This document shows positions 1 through 11,885 of a DNA stretch of 64,000 nt, one piece after another (the stretch's first letter is position 1; each line of letters opens with the position of its first letter). The notes under the pieces were generated by a model. That model was given only the letters and a program-made list of their open reading frames with translations, ran no database searches and was not told where the DNA came from. The DNA is from Rhizophlyctis rosea (taxonomy: Eukaryota; Chytridiomycota; Chytridiomycetes; Rhizophlyctidales; Rhizophlyctidaceae): contig JADGJC010000072.1 of the NCBI GenBank assembly GCA_027596075.1, positions 70,834-134,833 of the forward strand, given 5' to 3'. Both the position numbers and the translations under genes were made by a program.

Positions 1-1535
1 TTGACGTGCTGTTCAGGCATTTCAAGACGCTCATTCCGATTGCCTTGTGCCGCCAAGAGCGTCTGGTAGGTGTTGTGTTTTTTGGCGGCCGCTCTTAGGG
101 CGGGGTAGAAGGTGAACGAAGCGTTTCCGTCCACGTATGCGGCCTTGATTTTGTCCCACGCGTCTTCAACTATGAGATTGAAAACATAGAAATGGTCTGA
201 TTACTTGTACTATAGACCACGGGCGCATTGGCTCCAAACTCACATTCAAAATACTCGCTGGAAGAGGTTCGCTCGAACTCTTGCCAAGCATCGCTTCCCA
301 CAATCTTCTTGAAATAATCTCTTGCCGCCAGATCCATCTTTTCGCCTGCCCCAACAAGGCTGTCGGACTTTTCGATCTCCCCGACCTTCCACGGACGATG
401 CGCTCGGATGATTTGATAAACACCGATATCGATGGTTCCACCACCGGCATCTACGACTGCTACCGTTGAACCACTCTTGTACGGTTGTCCCAACGTTGCC
501 GCGTCGTCCAAGATGGTATACAAGGCGGCCTCTTGTTCCGGAAGAATGGCGATGTTGGGTAGTCCAGCACGGGTGGCGGCTTCTCTCAGTTTGTAAAGAG
601 CGCTTGGTTCCGCTTTGGCTGCGAGTTGAGCAATGGATGAATGAGAAAGGGACCATACGTGGGATCGTACAATGGGGAAATACCTGGCGTTGTAAGAACC
701 GTCAATGCATTACTGAGATCAATTCGTTCCTGGATCAAGGGGATGTAGTTCTACATAGTGTACATTCAGAAGTCTGTCTGGCATATGTGCTGAGAACGGC
801 ATTTTGACGACACCTTACCTCAATGTAATCTTGGAGGACCTCGCTGGCCGGTTTTCCCATGGCGTTCCAATCATCCTCAAAGCGATCATATAAATGCAAC
901 TTGAAGCTCTTCACCGCTCTTGTGCGAAAGTCCGGCTCATGTGAGTACTTCTTGATGGCTTCGAATCTAACCAAAGTGATCAGTATATCCCGCTAGTGTT
1001 GCAAATAAACTTGCACATGTTGCACAATGTCCGTAAGGGCTTACCCAACAGCAACACGTTTTGCTGCGGCATTTGCGGCATCGTACAACACCACACTGGC
1101 TTCTTTGCATCGTTCCGATGGGTGATATTGTGTTTTTGGTAGCTCAAACCAGTCAGCTCGGCCCTTCTCGCCTGACAATGAAAAAACCATGTCATTGATG
1201 ATGCTCTCAAGTGAACAGTTACCGCGTTTGCCGCAACTCCACTCACCGAGATAGAACATGCTGCCTCGGATTCCAAAATCCCAAGCAATGATTGCGCTTT
1301 TGTCAATGTACTCAGTTTGAAAAAGTGAAAGCACGTCGATGATGCGGACCAGATGTGGGTATGGGTTGGCCGGCCGCTGGTTTGTGATTTGACGCCAGGG
1401 TGCAGTTGCTCCAGTCCGTTGCGATGTAAGGTCATGTAAGTTTGCTGTTGCAGTTCTACCAGCGGTACCAGTCTTTTTTGACTTCTTGCTGGTGGAGCCG
1501 CTGGCCGGTCCGCCTTTCCGCTTGTGTTCCTCCAT
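1..1535 (-). CDS. HSP70-like (Hsp12A-type) ATPase, copy 1, C-terminus off window
   Basis: The product is an actin-fold ATPase of the divergent HSP70/Hsp12A group; its client and role are unknown. The start at 1535 opens a basic Ser/Gly-rich tail (MEEHKRKGG). A phosphate-1-like motif (AWDFGIRGS) follows, then DYIE and the phosphate-2 motif VAVVDAGGGTIDIGVY near 440-490. I read exons 1535-1247, 1171-1045, 966-819, 729-684, 618-244 and 169-1, all with GT-AG introns. The frame stays open to base 1, so the C-terminal part lies outside the window. The same exon pattern, including a 46-base exon, recurs in the paralogue at 4681-7094. It is divergent from the unrecognised gene at 2241-3562. Canonical HSP70s have a DFGTT-type loop, whereas this one has DFGIRG, and I saw no substrate-binding domain in the visible part. 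Confidence 0.8.
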
Positions 1536-2240
1536 GTTATCAGTACTGCAAGTAGGAGTCAGCGTGTAAAGCTCCGGGCTACGCACAAAGGGTCGGAAGT
1601 GCTGATGAAAAGACAACTATTACATTGAACAAAGCCATTACTTCTGTAATGCGCACATATCGGCTATTTGGTGAAACATCGATGTGGTGGCGCGGCTGTA
1701 CAGCAGGGAAAGTGGAAAACGCGTCTTCTGAGCCACGTTTGCAAAATCTCACACCAAATTTCGGCAGGTGTTCGTATGTAAAACTTCTTGGTCACCACGG
1801 TCATCGAACGTCAAGTGACGTCGGATGTTTCGAATCTTCAGCTAATTTCAGTGCAGAGCACCAGTGGTGTACAGGTTTTGCCTCCAATCGAATAATGTGT
1901 GGACGGCTCTGAGACATGGGCTGTTGTTCGCAGAAGTTGGTGGCACGGATCTGTCTCACATGCACATCTCTTTCATAGGACCCGAGCAGCTGCCTCCACG
2001 GGTAGCTGGGACAACCGTTTGAGAGAGCAGCTCTAATGCGTTTGGGGGCCAAGCTCAAAACTCGTTCAACTCTCCCAGTCATACAACTTGCAACAGTTGG
2101 ATCCTGACATCCGATCAGTTCAAGGTTTTTTACAGCCCCGTCGATGAGATTAACCTTCCACATTACCGCGCTTCTTCCACAAGCAAACCTCGTCCAAATT
2201 GACGTCCTTTTACGGCTATCGTGTTAACATGTCGCAAACC
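1536..2240. promoter_or_regulatory. Divergent intergenic region of cassette 1
   Basis: About 700 bases separate the start codons of the HSP70-like gene and the unrecognised plus-strand gene, so both promoters should lie here. I found no convincing gene, only short shadow reading frames, and no clear TATA box. A bidirectional promoter is inferred from the gene arrangement alone. Confidence 0.4.
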
Positions 2241-3562
2241 ATGTGCATCAGTGGAGGAATATGCATACCGGGAGAAAGTGCTTCTGCTCGCTGCTTCTTC
2301 TGCAGCAAGCCCGTCTTACCGCAGGTCCTGCATTGGTATGTACCCGCCTTCACTGATGCAGCCGAAACCAACCCTCACATCAGTACTTGCGTAAGAGAGA
2401 TGTGCATGAAGCATTATTCCAGATGATGGACAAAGACGAACTACATTTGGACGAAATCTTAGCGTATATTGAACCGCGCTGGGAACTGATGTTCGAAAGA
2501 GAACGTATGGCTTACGGATTCGATCATTCATATCAAAAGTCCTGTACTAAACAAACAACTTTCTCAGGGCCGAAGGATGTCCGCAAGTCCGTGTGGGAGG
2601 GTCTCACTCGCGGTCAATACTGGATCAAATCGGGCTCAGAACCGCGGACATTCAAACTCGTCGCGCCTGAGAAAATACAAGGCCGGCGTAAACGCCGACT
2701 TCCACAATTCGAGATCGTCATTGACAGCCCGCGCCCCAAACGACCTCCCCAACAATTGCCCACCTGGACAGACGCTCGCGGCGCATGGGAAGTAACATCG
2801 CGCGACGGCCCCTCCACGCCCGAACAAGCCTTAGAAGCAACGCTCCGACCCCACACTCGAAACTGGGACCCCTCCGCAGACCTCTACCGCACCTTCGAAA
2901 TCCTAGACGACCTCAACAAGCTATGGACAAAAGTGGACCAATTCATCTGGAACGCCATGGACCCTGCAACGAGAGTGGCCCTCGGGTACAAGCTCTCCGA
3001 AGATCCATCAGCGACGGGAAAAGAGTACAAACTCTTAGGCGAGGGCGCGGCCAAGTTCATCAGCACCTACAACATCGGTCAACTCCTCCAGCCACTCAAC
3101 ATATCGCCAAAAACACTCCAATTCCTGACGGAGCGCAGCCGGATGCACAACCTCCCAGACGCGTTCACAAAATTCTACAAGGAGCGGACGGACGCCCTGA
3201 CGCGGCAGTTGAGAGATAAGTTGGGAATCAGTCTTCCACCAGACATGATGGCAGATATCCTCGATTGCAAGTTGAGGATGTCCGTAGCGAAGATCAACCT
3301 CGTATATCCTGCCGTCGATTCAGCCGTCAATGTTTGGGAAAGGTTGTCGCTTACGAGGTCTGCGGTGGCGGAAATTGGTGACGGTGGGGCTGCGAAAGAT
3401 GGGTTGTTGCAATGGAAGAAACAGGAATACAAGACGTATGGCGTTCCTGGGCAGCGGGAGTATGAAGGGCTAGAGTTGGTTGCTCAACCGGCTGTTCAGG
3501 ATGCGAGTCGGGAAATATTGAAGAAGGGCATTGCATGGCGGTTTGCAGCGCAAGTAGGCTAG
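2241..3562 (+). CDS. Unrecognised protein with N-terminal CxxC motif, copy 1
   Basis: I do not recognise this family. The first exon (from 2241, or 2229 if the upstream ATG is used) encodes GGICI followed by CFFC, a possible half zinc-binding site. An intron follows at about 2340-2395 (or to 2383). A second intron at 2505-2567 has GTATGG, a TACTAAAC branch-like site and CTCAG; it is a multiple of three, so the frame stays open if retained. The long last exon has a basic Pro-rich stretch (about 90 residues) and then a mainly helical C-terminal region containing LYRTFEILDDLNKLW and NVWERLSL. The copy at 8014-9443 shares the exon layout and much of the C-terminal half (YEGLELV.QPAVQ). Both copies lie divergent from an HSP70-like gene, so a link to that ATPase is plausible but inferred. 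Confidence 0.65.
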
Positions 3563-4680
3563 TGAGGGGATTGCTTGGGCATAGCAGGAGAAGAATCAGC
3601 ATTTCGATAAGTGCAGATCGGTGCAAATTAGTGTTGCATGTAGTGCTAGCACAGTCAATAAAAAGTGGTGCAGGTTCGAATCGTTTGTAAGAGGTGCATC
3701 ATGTTTCTGCAAGATCTCGGAGATTGTGGTATCACGTTGATACAGCTTCAGCTTTCGCCGCAAAACTGCAAGAGCAAAATACTTGTAGTTATCCAAAGAA
3801 ATGGAATTGAAAAGTGACGAGCAGTGATTGAGAAAAAGTCGTGCATCGCCGCCGATGTACAAAATTCAAGTTGAAACAAATTACTTGCCTCATATACCAT
3901 TCTTACATACACATGCACTTTCAGATACTTTCTCAATGGTGCTCCCTATCTTCAAATACTACACTCAGGAACTTCCAGCTCTATGTCACTGCCGCAACAT
4001 ACGCCAGCAAACACATGGGCAGTATGGGCACCCCCGCCATTCCTCCGGCCCAACTACCCTAATGGGAAGCATTCAATATTCCTCCTTGCCATTTTCGGAG
4101 CGGGGTAGAACAATCAACTCTGCCAGCCGATCTCTAACGCCACCTTCATGCTCTTCTCGGCTTTGTCGAAGTCTTACCACTCGATAATCACCGAGGTCTT
4201 GAACGTTTCGATCAGCACACTTCACCGGGTCAATTCTCGTCCAAAGGATGCATCATGAATCACTGCATGACTTCATGTTCCGCTCCGATACACAATAAGA
4301 TGCCCAATCAGACAGGGCCCCAAGGTTTAGCAGCTCGGTACTAGAGAAAAGCACTAGACCGCGAGGGCGAATGCACGGCACATGATCGATAAATACGGAA
4401 GTCTACATTGTATAAATACCATTGCTTCGTGCGCCCCTTCGCATGATTTACTTCTGCAAGTAAACAAACAAAGCAAAGCATATCATAGGATTTCGAACTC
4501 AAGAAATTCACTTTCACGATTGCTGTGTATTACGTACAAAACCTTTTCCAACTACTTGCTTGATCACTAGCACTACGAGCTATCTTATTGCTACTACCTT
4601 ACGAACAGCTATGTGCAGTTGCTACCATTTTTTCCCGCACCACTCTTCCCCACGACCACACCACCACGTCTCACGTCTCG
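3563..4680. other. Intergenic region between the two cassettes
   Basis: These 1.1 kb lie between the 3' end of the plus-strand gene of cassette 1 and the 3' end of the HSP70-like gene of cassette 2. I see only short reading frames with no recognisable domain, and no convincing RNA gene or repeat. Confidence 0.4.
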
Positions 4681-7094
4681 TTAAAGCACAGCAGCAGGAT
4701 GCATCCTCACTTCCTTGCTGCCATCTGCCGACCGGAGTTGCACCATCAGCTCCGCAAGGTGGAACCGCAACGCCAATTTCATGTTCTTCTCCCCCCTCCA
4801 ATCATCATTGAATTCAACATCATAACGGACTGCTTCGTCACACATCTCCGGATTCAATCTGCTAAACGGCACCAAACCAGTCACTTCTTCCGTAGTAGTC
4901 AACAGGTAAACCTCGACCCCATGATGTCCCTGGTGCTGCGGAAAGATCGTCTCCCTGCATTGGTACAGGACATTTTCCTCGACCTTTTGCCCGATCTCCA
5001 CAATCGGTAGGAACCTTTTCTCGTGGTAACCGGTGTGGAATTGTAGTCGGGCCAATCTTGAACTCGATCGATGTCCTCTTCCTCATTGTTGTGACGATCG
5101 GCCTCATTCATGGCTGCTCGCGACAATTTTTCGGTTCGCATGTAGAAGACAACTCCAATGGTCTTTTTGACGATGCGGGAGGCGGCAAACTGTGTTTGCG
5201 GGTGGCCGGATAGGTACGCACCCCTGACTGCAAAAGATTGTTAACATGTGGACTCTCATCAAGCGCGGCTGACTGGTGGCGCACGTACCGACGTAGAGAT
5301 CACGAGGCGAGTAATTCTTCCAATGCAGCGCTGATGCGGCTCCTGCTAGCGTTTCAGTGAGATTAATGGTCTTCAATCATAGCACTATATGAGATAGAAT
5401 TTATCTTACCAACTCGGGGAAATCTCTGATGAAGCTTTTCGATGAAGTAAGGCATCTTACCCATTCCACCGACAGGAATGATGTAGTCTAGATGGTGCTT
5501 CGCATTGTTCTCGTTCAAAAGTTCGAGGATGGGGTCAATGACGCTGTCGAATATATTTTGGATTTGCTGAGCAGGCATTAGGATTCGAGTTTCGTCGACA
5601 GTCTGCGCCCCTTTCAGCCCATAGTATGTGCTGTGTTTCTTCGTCGCCGTCTTAAGACTAGGGTAGAAGGTGAACGAAGCGTTGCCATTCTTGTATGTGC
5701 CTTTGATCTTGTCCCATGCATCCTCATCTGGTGGAAGTAAACATATCATTCGATTGCACAGTGCGGCGCGTATAATCGTTGCAACTCACATTCAAAGAAT
5801 TCCCTCGGAGATGATCGTTCGAACTCAGCCCAAGCTGCCTGCCCGACTAAGTTCCTGAACCAGTTTTTGGCCGATAGATCCATCTTCTCGCCAGCACCGA
5901 CGAGGCTTATCGACTTTTCAACTTCTTCCACCTTCCAGGGCGGTCGTGCCTGAATGAGGCGGTAGACGCCAATATCAACGGTTCCACCACCAGCGTCAAC
6001 GACTGCCACTGTCGATTCATTCTTGAAGAAATTCTTCTTCATCAATTCCAAATCATTCAGAACGCAGAGTAGGGCAGCTTCCTGTGCCGGAATGATGGCA
6101 ACCTCGTGCAGACCGGCACGATTCGCAGCTTGTCTGAGTTTGTACAAAGCACTTGGCTCCGCTTTTGCTGAATCATGTTTGGAGTTTCTAGATGAGAAAC
6201 GGCAAGTTGATTACAGGCTCTGCTGACAATACCTGGCGCAGTCAAAATCGCCAACGTTTCGTCCAGTTCGACCAGTTCCTGGATCTGGGGGATGTAGTGC
6301 TAGAGTTCCATGGATTCAATACATTGAAAACCTTTTAATAACAGTCTCGGTATGAACAAACCTCCATGTAATCTTGCAGAACCTCACTCGCCGATTTTCC
6401 AACCGTATTCCAAGCGTCTTCGACCTCATCGTATAAGTGTAGTTTGAAGCTTTTGACTACCCTTGTACGGTAGTCTGGTTCATGTGAGTGCAGCTTGATA
6501 GCTTCGTACCTAATACGACCTTAAATCTATCTGTCGGGCCTTCCATGAACTGCTGGGCACTTACCCAACGGCAACAGGCCTGGCCGCAGAGTTCGCTGCA
6601 TCATACAACACAACGCTGGCTTCTTTGCACCTCTCCGACGGATGATATTGCGTCTTTGGAAGTTCGACATAGTCATACGGCTTGCCTTTCTCGCCTGCGG
6701 ATAGACGACGCCTCAGCCAACAAATAAAAGGACCACATGACCGGCGCCGATTCAACCCGCCAAGTCTGGAAAGTTTGCGAGCGCTTACCGATGTTGAAAA
6801 TACTGCCTCTGGTGCCGAAGTCCCAAGCGAGAATGGAGGTCTTGTCTTGGTAGTCACTTTGGAACAGAGAAGGAGTGTTGACGAGCTGCACCAAATGCGG
6901 ATACGGGTTGTCCGGCTTCCGGCCCGGATTTCCGCCAGCCGAGTGTGGGCTGCGTCGGCTCTTTGCGATGGTACCTGGAGATGACTTGCCGTTGCGGTGA
7001 CACTGGCGCCACTTGTGCTTTTGAGCTTCTTGCTGGAGGAGCTGCCGCTTGACCCCGAGCCGCTTGAGCCGCCTTTACGTTTGTATGGATCCAT
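4681..7094 (-). CDS. HSP70-like (Hsp12A-type) ATPase, copy 2, with a probable frameshift
   Basis: This is the complete paralogue of the gene at the left edge. It starts at 7094 (MDPYKRKGGSSG, Ser/Gly-rich tail). I read exons 7094-6789, 6694-6565, 6509-6362, 6278-6233, 6167-5790, 5727-5410, 5345-5289 and 5227-4681. Motifs in order are AWDFGTRGS (phosphate 1), VAVVDAGGGTVDIGVY (phosphate 2), a VGGMGKMPYF adenosine-site motif, and a C-terminal part with GYHEKRFLPIVEIGQKVEEN. In the last exon the frame changes near base 5050: the segment ending DIDRVQDWP and the segment starting LQFHTGYHEKRF are in different frames. One missing C in the CCC run would explain this. It may be a sequencing error, a pseudogene mutation or a missed splice. 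It is divergent from the gene at 8014. Confidence 0.75.
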
Positions 7095-8013
7095 GTTCTA
7101 CTTTGTTGGTGTGGTATGGGATCGAGTTGGTGAGCGTTTGAAGTCGAAGATTGCACCTTTGCGCGAGAAGATACATTCATTGAGTTGCAGCGGTGAGGTA
7201 ATGATTGCCTTCATATATCGTTATGTGCCCGTTCGCGGCCTTTTCAACCTTTGTAAGCTTTGCCACCGGCCCATCACCCATCGATGTCAAATAGACTTCA
7301 GTCTTTGGGCTCGGCAACTCCTAACGCGTCCTCCAAGCCACATGGGTCTTGTTTCAGACGGGAGCAAAGTTTCAAGTGACCAACATCGGGTGACTGCGCG
7401 GTGCACATAACAATGTCCAAAACCCGTAACGATAATCCACTTCGTTGTAGCCAGCACATTCCCATGGTATCAGTGGTATCCGCCAATGGCGCGTCGAGCA
7501 CATGATGCAACTGACGTACAATGAGGCCCACACACCGCGGGGATGCGAGGCTTTTGCTGCAGTTCAGAACCTTTCCCTGGGTGACTTTGATGGAGACCTT
7601 TGGTTATCGGCATGTTTCACGTGTTTCTGGTACCGATCACTTGAATGGCATGTACGCATATGCAGCGTGAGGGATGTATGGCTAAAATGGAACATCTGTC
7701 GGGTATGATTTTTTAATGGTTCCCGATCTTCCCCACTGACGTCGTCAGTGACTCATGATAATTGCCTCACGACTCCGTGAGGCCCCTTGTTGCGGGTTTC
7801 AATAGGTTTCAGACAGACTGTTCGTGGAATAACGAATACTTTTTTCCGTTGACGAAGCCTATTCATTGATTTCGCAGAACATTTTGGGCTTACTTGTGGG
7901 CACAGTTTACGCAAGCATAAGAAGCGGCGGTCTTGCTTCAAGCAACCTCCATCGACATCAGTCTCAATGTGACTCCGAGTGCCCCATCCTCAATATTGTT
8001 CAATACGTTCAAC
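7095..8013. promoter_or_regulatory. Divergent intergenic region of cassette 2
   Basis: About 900 bases lie between the two divergent start codons. No gene or clear core-promoter motif was found. By eye there is no long stretch conserved with the equivalent region at 1536-2240, so the duplication looks old or the promoters have diverged. Confidence 0.35.
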
Positions 8014-9443
8014 ATGTGCTCCAGAGGAGGAATATGCATCTCGACTGACGACGACCTTTCTCGCTGCTGGAAATGCAAAGCACCTCTCTTACAGCAGAAT
8101 GCTTCATGGTGTGTTTTTGCCTTGTCTAATGTCTTGCTTAATGAGCATGACTCAAGACTCATATTGTAGGAAGGATGTACACGCAGCTATGTTCAAAGCG
8201 CTAAATAAGTAAACATTACATCTGAACGAGATGGCGACATTCATCGCGCCCCGCTGGGAAATGCTATTTGGACGACAAAGTATGCTGCACCTGTTGGTCC
8301 ATGGAAACTTGACTTCAAAATGATTGAGATTTCTCCACAGAGCCGACCAACATTAAAAATGCAATACGCAGTAGTCTTTATGGCGGTGGGGACGGGTGCA
8401 CTAGAAAAGTGCCACAGGCAGAAACATGGCAGTTGATTGAACAGATTGAACCCCAAAGTCGATCAGCCACAAGACGCTCACGAATCAAGGTCACCGCCAC
8501 GAACACCAAGCAGCTCAAGTCACCCTCCCAATGCAAGCAACCCAAAGGACGTTCGACGTTGCCTACCAAATCAGCAAAATCCAAATTCGCTTCGAATGTT
8601 ACACCCCCCCCTCCCATGCGCCAACCTTCCCTTCTCGAACGTCGTCTGGAAAATACCCTCCGACCTTTGATTCAAGACTGGACTCCTGCGGCGGACCTGT
8701 ACCGTTCTTTCGAAATAGTGAAAGAGCTCGATTTGCTCTGGACGAAATTCGACCAATTCCTTTGGGAAGCCGTCAACCACGGAAAGAGGTTGGCCCTCGG
8801 ATATAGCCTATCCCAGGATCTATCACTGACGGGGGAAGAGTTCATAAGACTGGCCGACGGTGCCGTCAAGTTCATCAGCACCTACATCATCGCCCAAATC
8901 CTCCACCCGCTCGAAATCGATGAGAACGTCCTTCGCTTTTTGTCCGAAAGTCACCGAAACGATGACAACTTGCCTGTAGCGTTCAGAAAATTCTATCAAA
9001 AGCAGACGAACGGCTTGTTCAGAGAATTTCAGGAACTATTGGGAGTTGACCTTCCTGCAGACGTCTTGTCCAATATTCTAGACCTGCAGCTTAGAATGTC
9101 CGTGGCGGGGATCAAGCTCGTGCATCCGAACGTCCACTCAATCATCAATGTTTGGGAGAGGTTGTCCCTCAGTCAGTCCCTTAAGGTGGGATCGGGAGAC
9201 GGCGATGCTGCCGCTGATGAGTTGCTGGAATGGAAGGTTCAGGAATATGAGGCCGACGGGGAGCGGACGTACGAAGGTTTAGAGTTAGTGACTCAGCCTG
9301 CCGTTCAGGCTGCAGCTGGGAAAGTTTTGAAGAAGGGCATCGGATGGCGCTTCGTACAGACCGTGAGTCGGGATGGGTCCATTGATGAGCTCCATTTATG
9401 TCAAGTAACGCGTAGAGGGAGGGCAGAGCGGGATGGAAGCTAG
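8014..9443 (+). CDS. Unrecognised protein with N-terminal CxxC motif, copy 2, with an in-frame stop
   Basis: This is the paralogue of the gene at 2241-3562. The first exon is 8014-8108 (MCSRGGICIS, then CWKC). The second exon starts at 8170 after a 61-base intron, reads KDVHAAMFKALNK, and meets TAA at 8210-8212. Beyond the stop the same frame continues the homology (LNEMATFIAPRWEMLF versus LDEILAYIEPRWELMF in copy 1). A second 61-base intron at 8280-8340 restores the long frame that ends at 9443. Its C-terminal half is intact and well conserved with copy 1. Possible readings are a nonsense mutation, a sequencing error, or a shorter product from a downstream start (no in-frame ATG near 8409, only GTG). 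The function is unknown. Confidence 0.55.
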
Positions 9444-9732
9444 GCCTTGCAGAATTTTCGCATATGCATTGCAGTAGCACAAGTGTAGGCAGCAGTATTT
9501 GTCGAGACCTAAGATAAAAGCAGTATTGCCCATCTCATGAAATGTCTTCGCGGTACCATGCGCTTCGACTATTGTTGGACCTGGCCAGTAGTAACAAAAC
9601 TACGCACGCGTTCAACTTTCCATAATCTCGCTTGAATGCAGAAAGTATATCGTGTGCACATGCTTTGAACACAACTCCAGCAAAACTGCACCCCATGTAC
9701 ATCTTTGCGCAGGCGCCGGTCATCACACCACC

Positions 9733-11885
9733 TCACCACTTTCCCTCCCTACTCCCATCAAAATGCTTCACCAACCCCTCCCAACACTTATAATACTCGC
9801 CCTGCAGCACCTTTCCCCCACCCAACCCCTTATCCACCGCCCACCGCGTCAAACTCAACATGTGCGACGTCTCAAACATGAACGCCAACCCGTTCGGATC
9901 AAGCTTGTGCGGTTTCAGTTCAGCGTTGGAGGCACCTTCGAACGTTGTTTTGTCGGGTCCGTGTGGGGACATCATGCTGTTAGTTGGTGGGTGAGTTCAT
10001 GGTTAAATGCTGCGGCAAGCTGCTGATCCGATGAATATTTGGAAAATACCGTCGTTTCTTACCTGTGCAAGGATCCGCCGCCAGGAAGGAAACCTCCGGC
10101 TTTTGCATCGTAAGTGCCCGATATTAGACCCATGAATTCAGACATGCTGTGTGAACACCATCAGAGTTGATCTGATCACTGTCATCATTTTGCAGTTGCC
10201 TACCAGTTGCGGTGAAAGTATGGCGGTCTGGAAAGGGTTACGTGTTGTAAGTGGATAATCGCCTTCCCCAACGTCACGGACCAGAACTAGCAGCTTACCG
10301 GAAGGTATGCTCGGCAACCATCCATCGTGGCGGGAAGATCACAAAGTCAGCTAGTGCTACGCCTGGCGTCGCTGACTTGACAGTAAGAACCGTGAAGATC
10401 GATGGATCCTTTTGGTATGTAATGATTGTCAGCATACAGAATCGAATAATCAAAAGAAAGCAACGAGCTCAGGTCCTACAATGTGATCAAATGAAACGGT
10501 ATTGACTGTGTTGAATTTCCTGGTGTCGTATTTGAAAGGTGCGTAGTTGCCGTGCCATGCTACCACGTCGAACGGCGAATGGTTCTAGAAGGGTACAAAG
10601 TTTGCTTGATAGTTCACCGATACGAAAATCATCCCCCTACGTACCTGCTCCAGCGCAAAGAGCTTCCCTTGAAACTTATTGGTGATGGTCCATGAGCCAT
10701 CCTCCAAGTCCTCATATGCGGCGGTTGGATGTTGGAAGTCTCGGGGATTGGCAAGACCATTTGCACCTGCCAGTATGAATATGAGCAAGATGTGTATTAC
10801 CTGATTGCCAGCTGCTACCAACCAATGGGACCAAGCTCCGGAAGCTCAAAGTGCCGATCAAAGACCTCAAGAATGTACCCGCGCGATGGACCATCCACAA
10901 GCTTGACCGCGAAACGGATTCTAAACATTCACTTTCAATGAACGAGCCATTCGCAAGATGAAGCAAGCAACCATTTACCCTCTCTGCGAGAGCAAAAGGG
11001 GGAGCTCATCAATGGAAATGTCGCACTTCTCACCAACTGAGAACTTGAAACATTACCGGAATGACGACAATCTCGTTCGGCTCTACGGCGAGACAGCCCA
11101 ATTCTGTCTGTATGTCCAAACGACCTTGCTGCGGAACTAATTGAAATGACCTCCGTCATTTTTTCAGCCCCTTCTATGGGCAAAGTATGATTTCTTGCAT
11201 ACCAATCAAAAAATCTCCATCAGAATTGTAGAAAGCTGACTTTTCCATGCTTTGGGTTGCGAGATAGATATGGATTGCGAGGCCGGTACGCGTCGATGGG
11301 TCTCCTGATCCACCTAGAATAAAGAACGGGAATACTCAGTTGATGAGTCACAAACTTATGAATTTAAAGTCCGTCAAACCTACACAGTGTGTGAATGCCA
11401 TTCACAAAGTCAACGCCACTTGATGGGAGCTCAAAAGGGGACCAACGCAGCTGATTTGGGGTTGATACGCATTCGGCATGTTCATGGTAGGGATTGAAGG
11501 AGCGGACGATGTAAGGGTTAGGAACTGGTGCAAAGGGTTTGTGGCATACTGAGGGACGGATACGGTACAGCCATCTACATGGAGCCGGATTAGTCTTCAG
11601 GGCATGCTGCACGCCAGCAAGTTAACGATACACACGATCGTCTGTTCTCTGCACGCGGCGCGGTGAACGCAGTGCCTGATAGTTGCTCGGCGTACAAACC
11701 GTATGGACATTTTTGTGGCGAGTTTTGACCTGCGAGCTTGAATATTATTACTTTTCCAGGTCCTGCAATCCGCATTACGTTCTTGACGTACCGAAAGGAA
11801 GAGCACCAGGCAGCGCTTCTGACGTAAAAGTGTTCCCGAACCCGCTCAAGTACTCATACTTGCTATGGAAGTCAGAGTTGGCCAT
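9733..11885 (-). CDS. hmgA: Homogentisate 1,2-dioxygenase
   Basis: The enzyme opens the ring of homogentisate to maleylacetoacetate in tyrosine and phenylalanine breakdown, using Fe(II) and O2. The start at 11885 gives [18 protein letters not shown]; an in-frame stop lies just upstream. I read 13 exons: 11885-11792, 11729-11636, 11574-11384, 11313-11203, 11136-(CCG before the GTAATG donor), 10983-10979, 10920-10823, 10766-10645, 10584-10480, 10408-10299, 10227-10204, 10146-10063 and 9976-9733. Family blocks seen are [60 protein letters not shown] and [12 protein letters not shown]. The expected iron ligands (His in YFHRN, Glu in SEF, His in SLHS) are present. The 5-base exon supplies the Arg-Gly before IRFAVKL. 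It is divergent from the ankyrin gene at 12772. Confidence 0.95.

Noticed and set aside
2340..2395. Standard donor at 2336 (TTG/GTATGT) for the first intron of the unknown gene
   Set aside because: It gives a stop or wrong phase with every nearby AG; the donor at 2340 keeps frame.
3596..3862. Minus-strand frame of 88 codons downstream of cassette 1, with a loosely similar minus-strand frame at 9535-9726 downstream of cassette 2
   Set aside because: Similarity is limited to a few residues at the start and could be chance; no motif or splice context.
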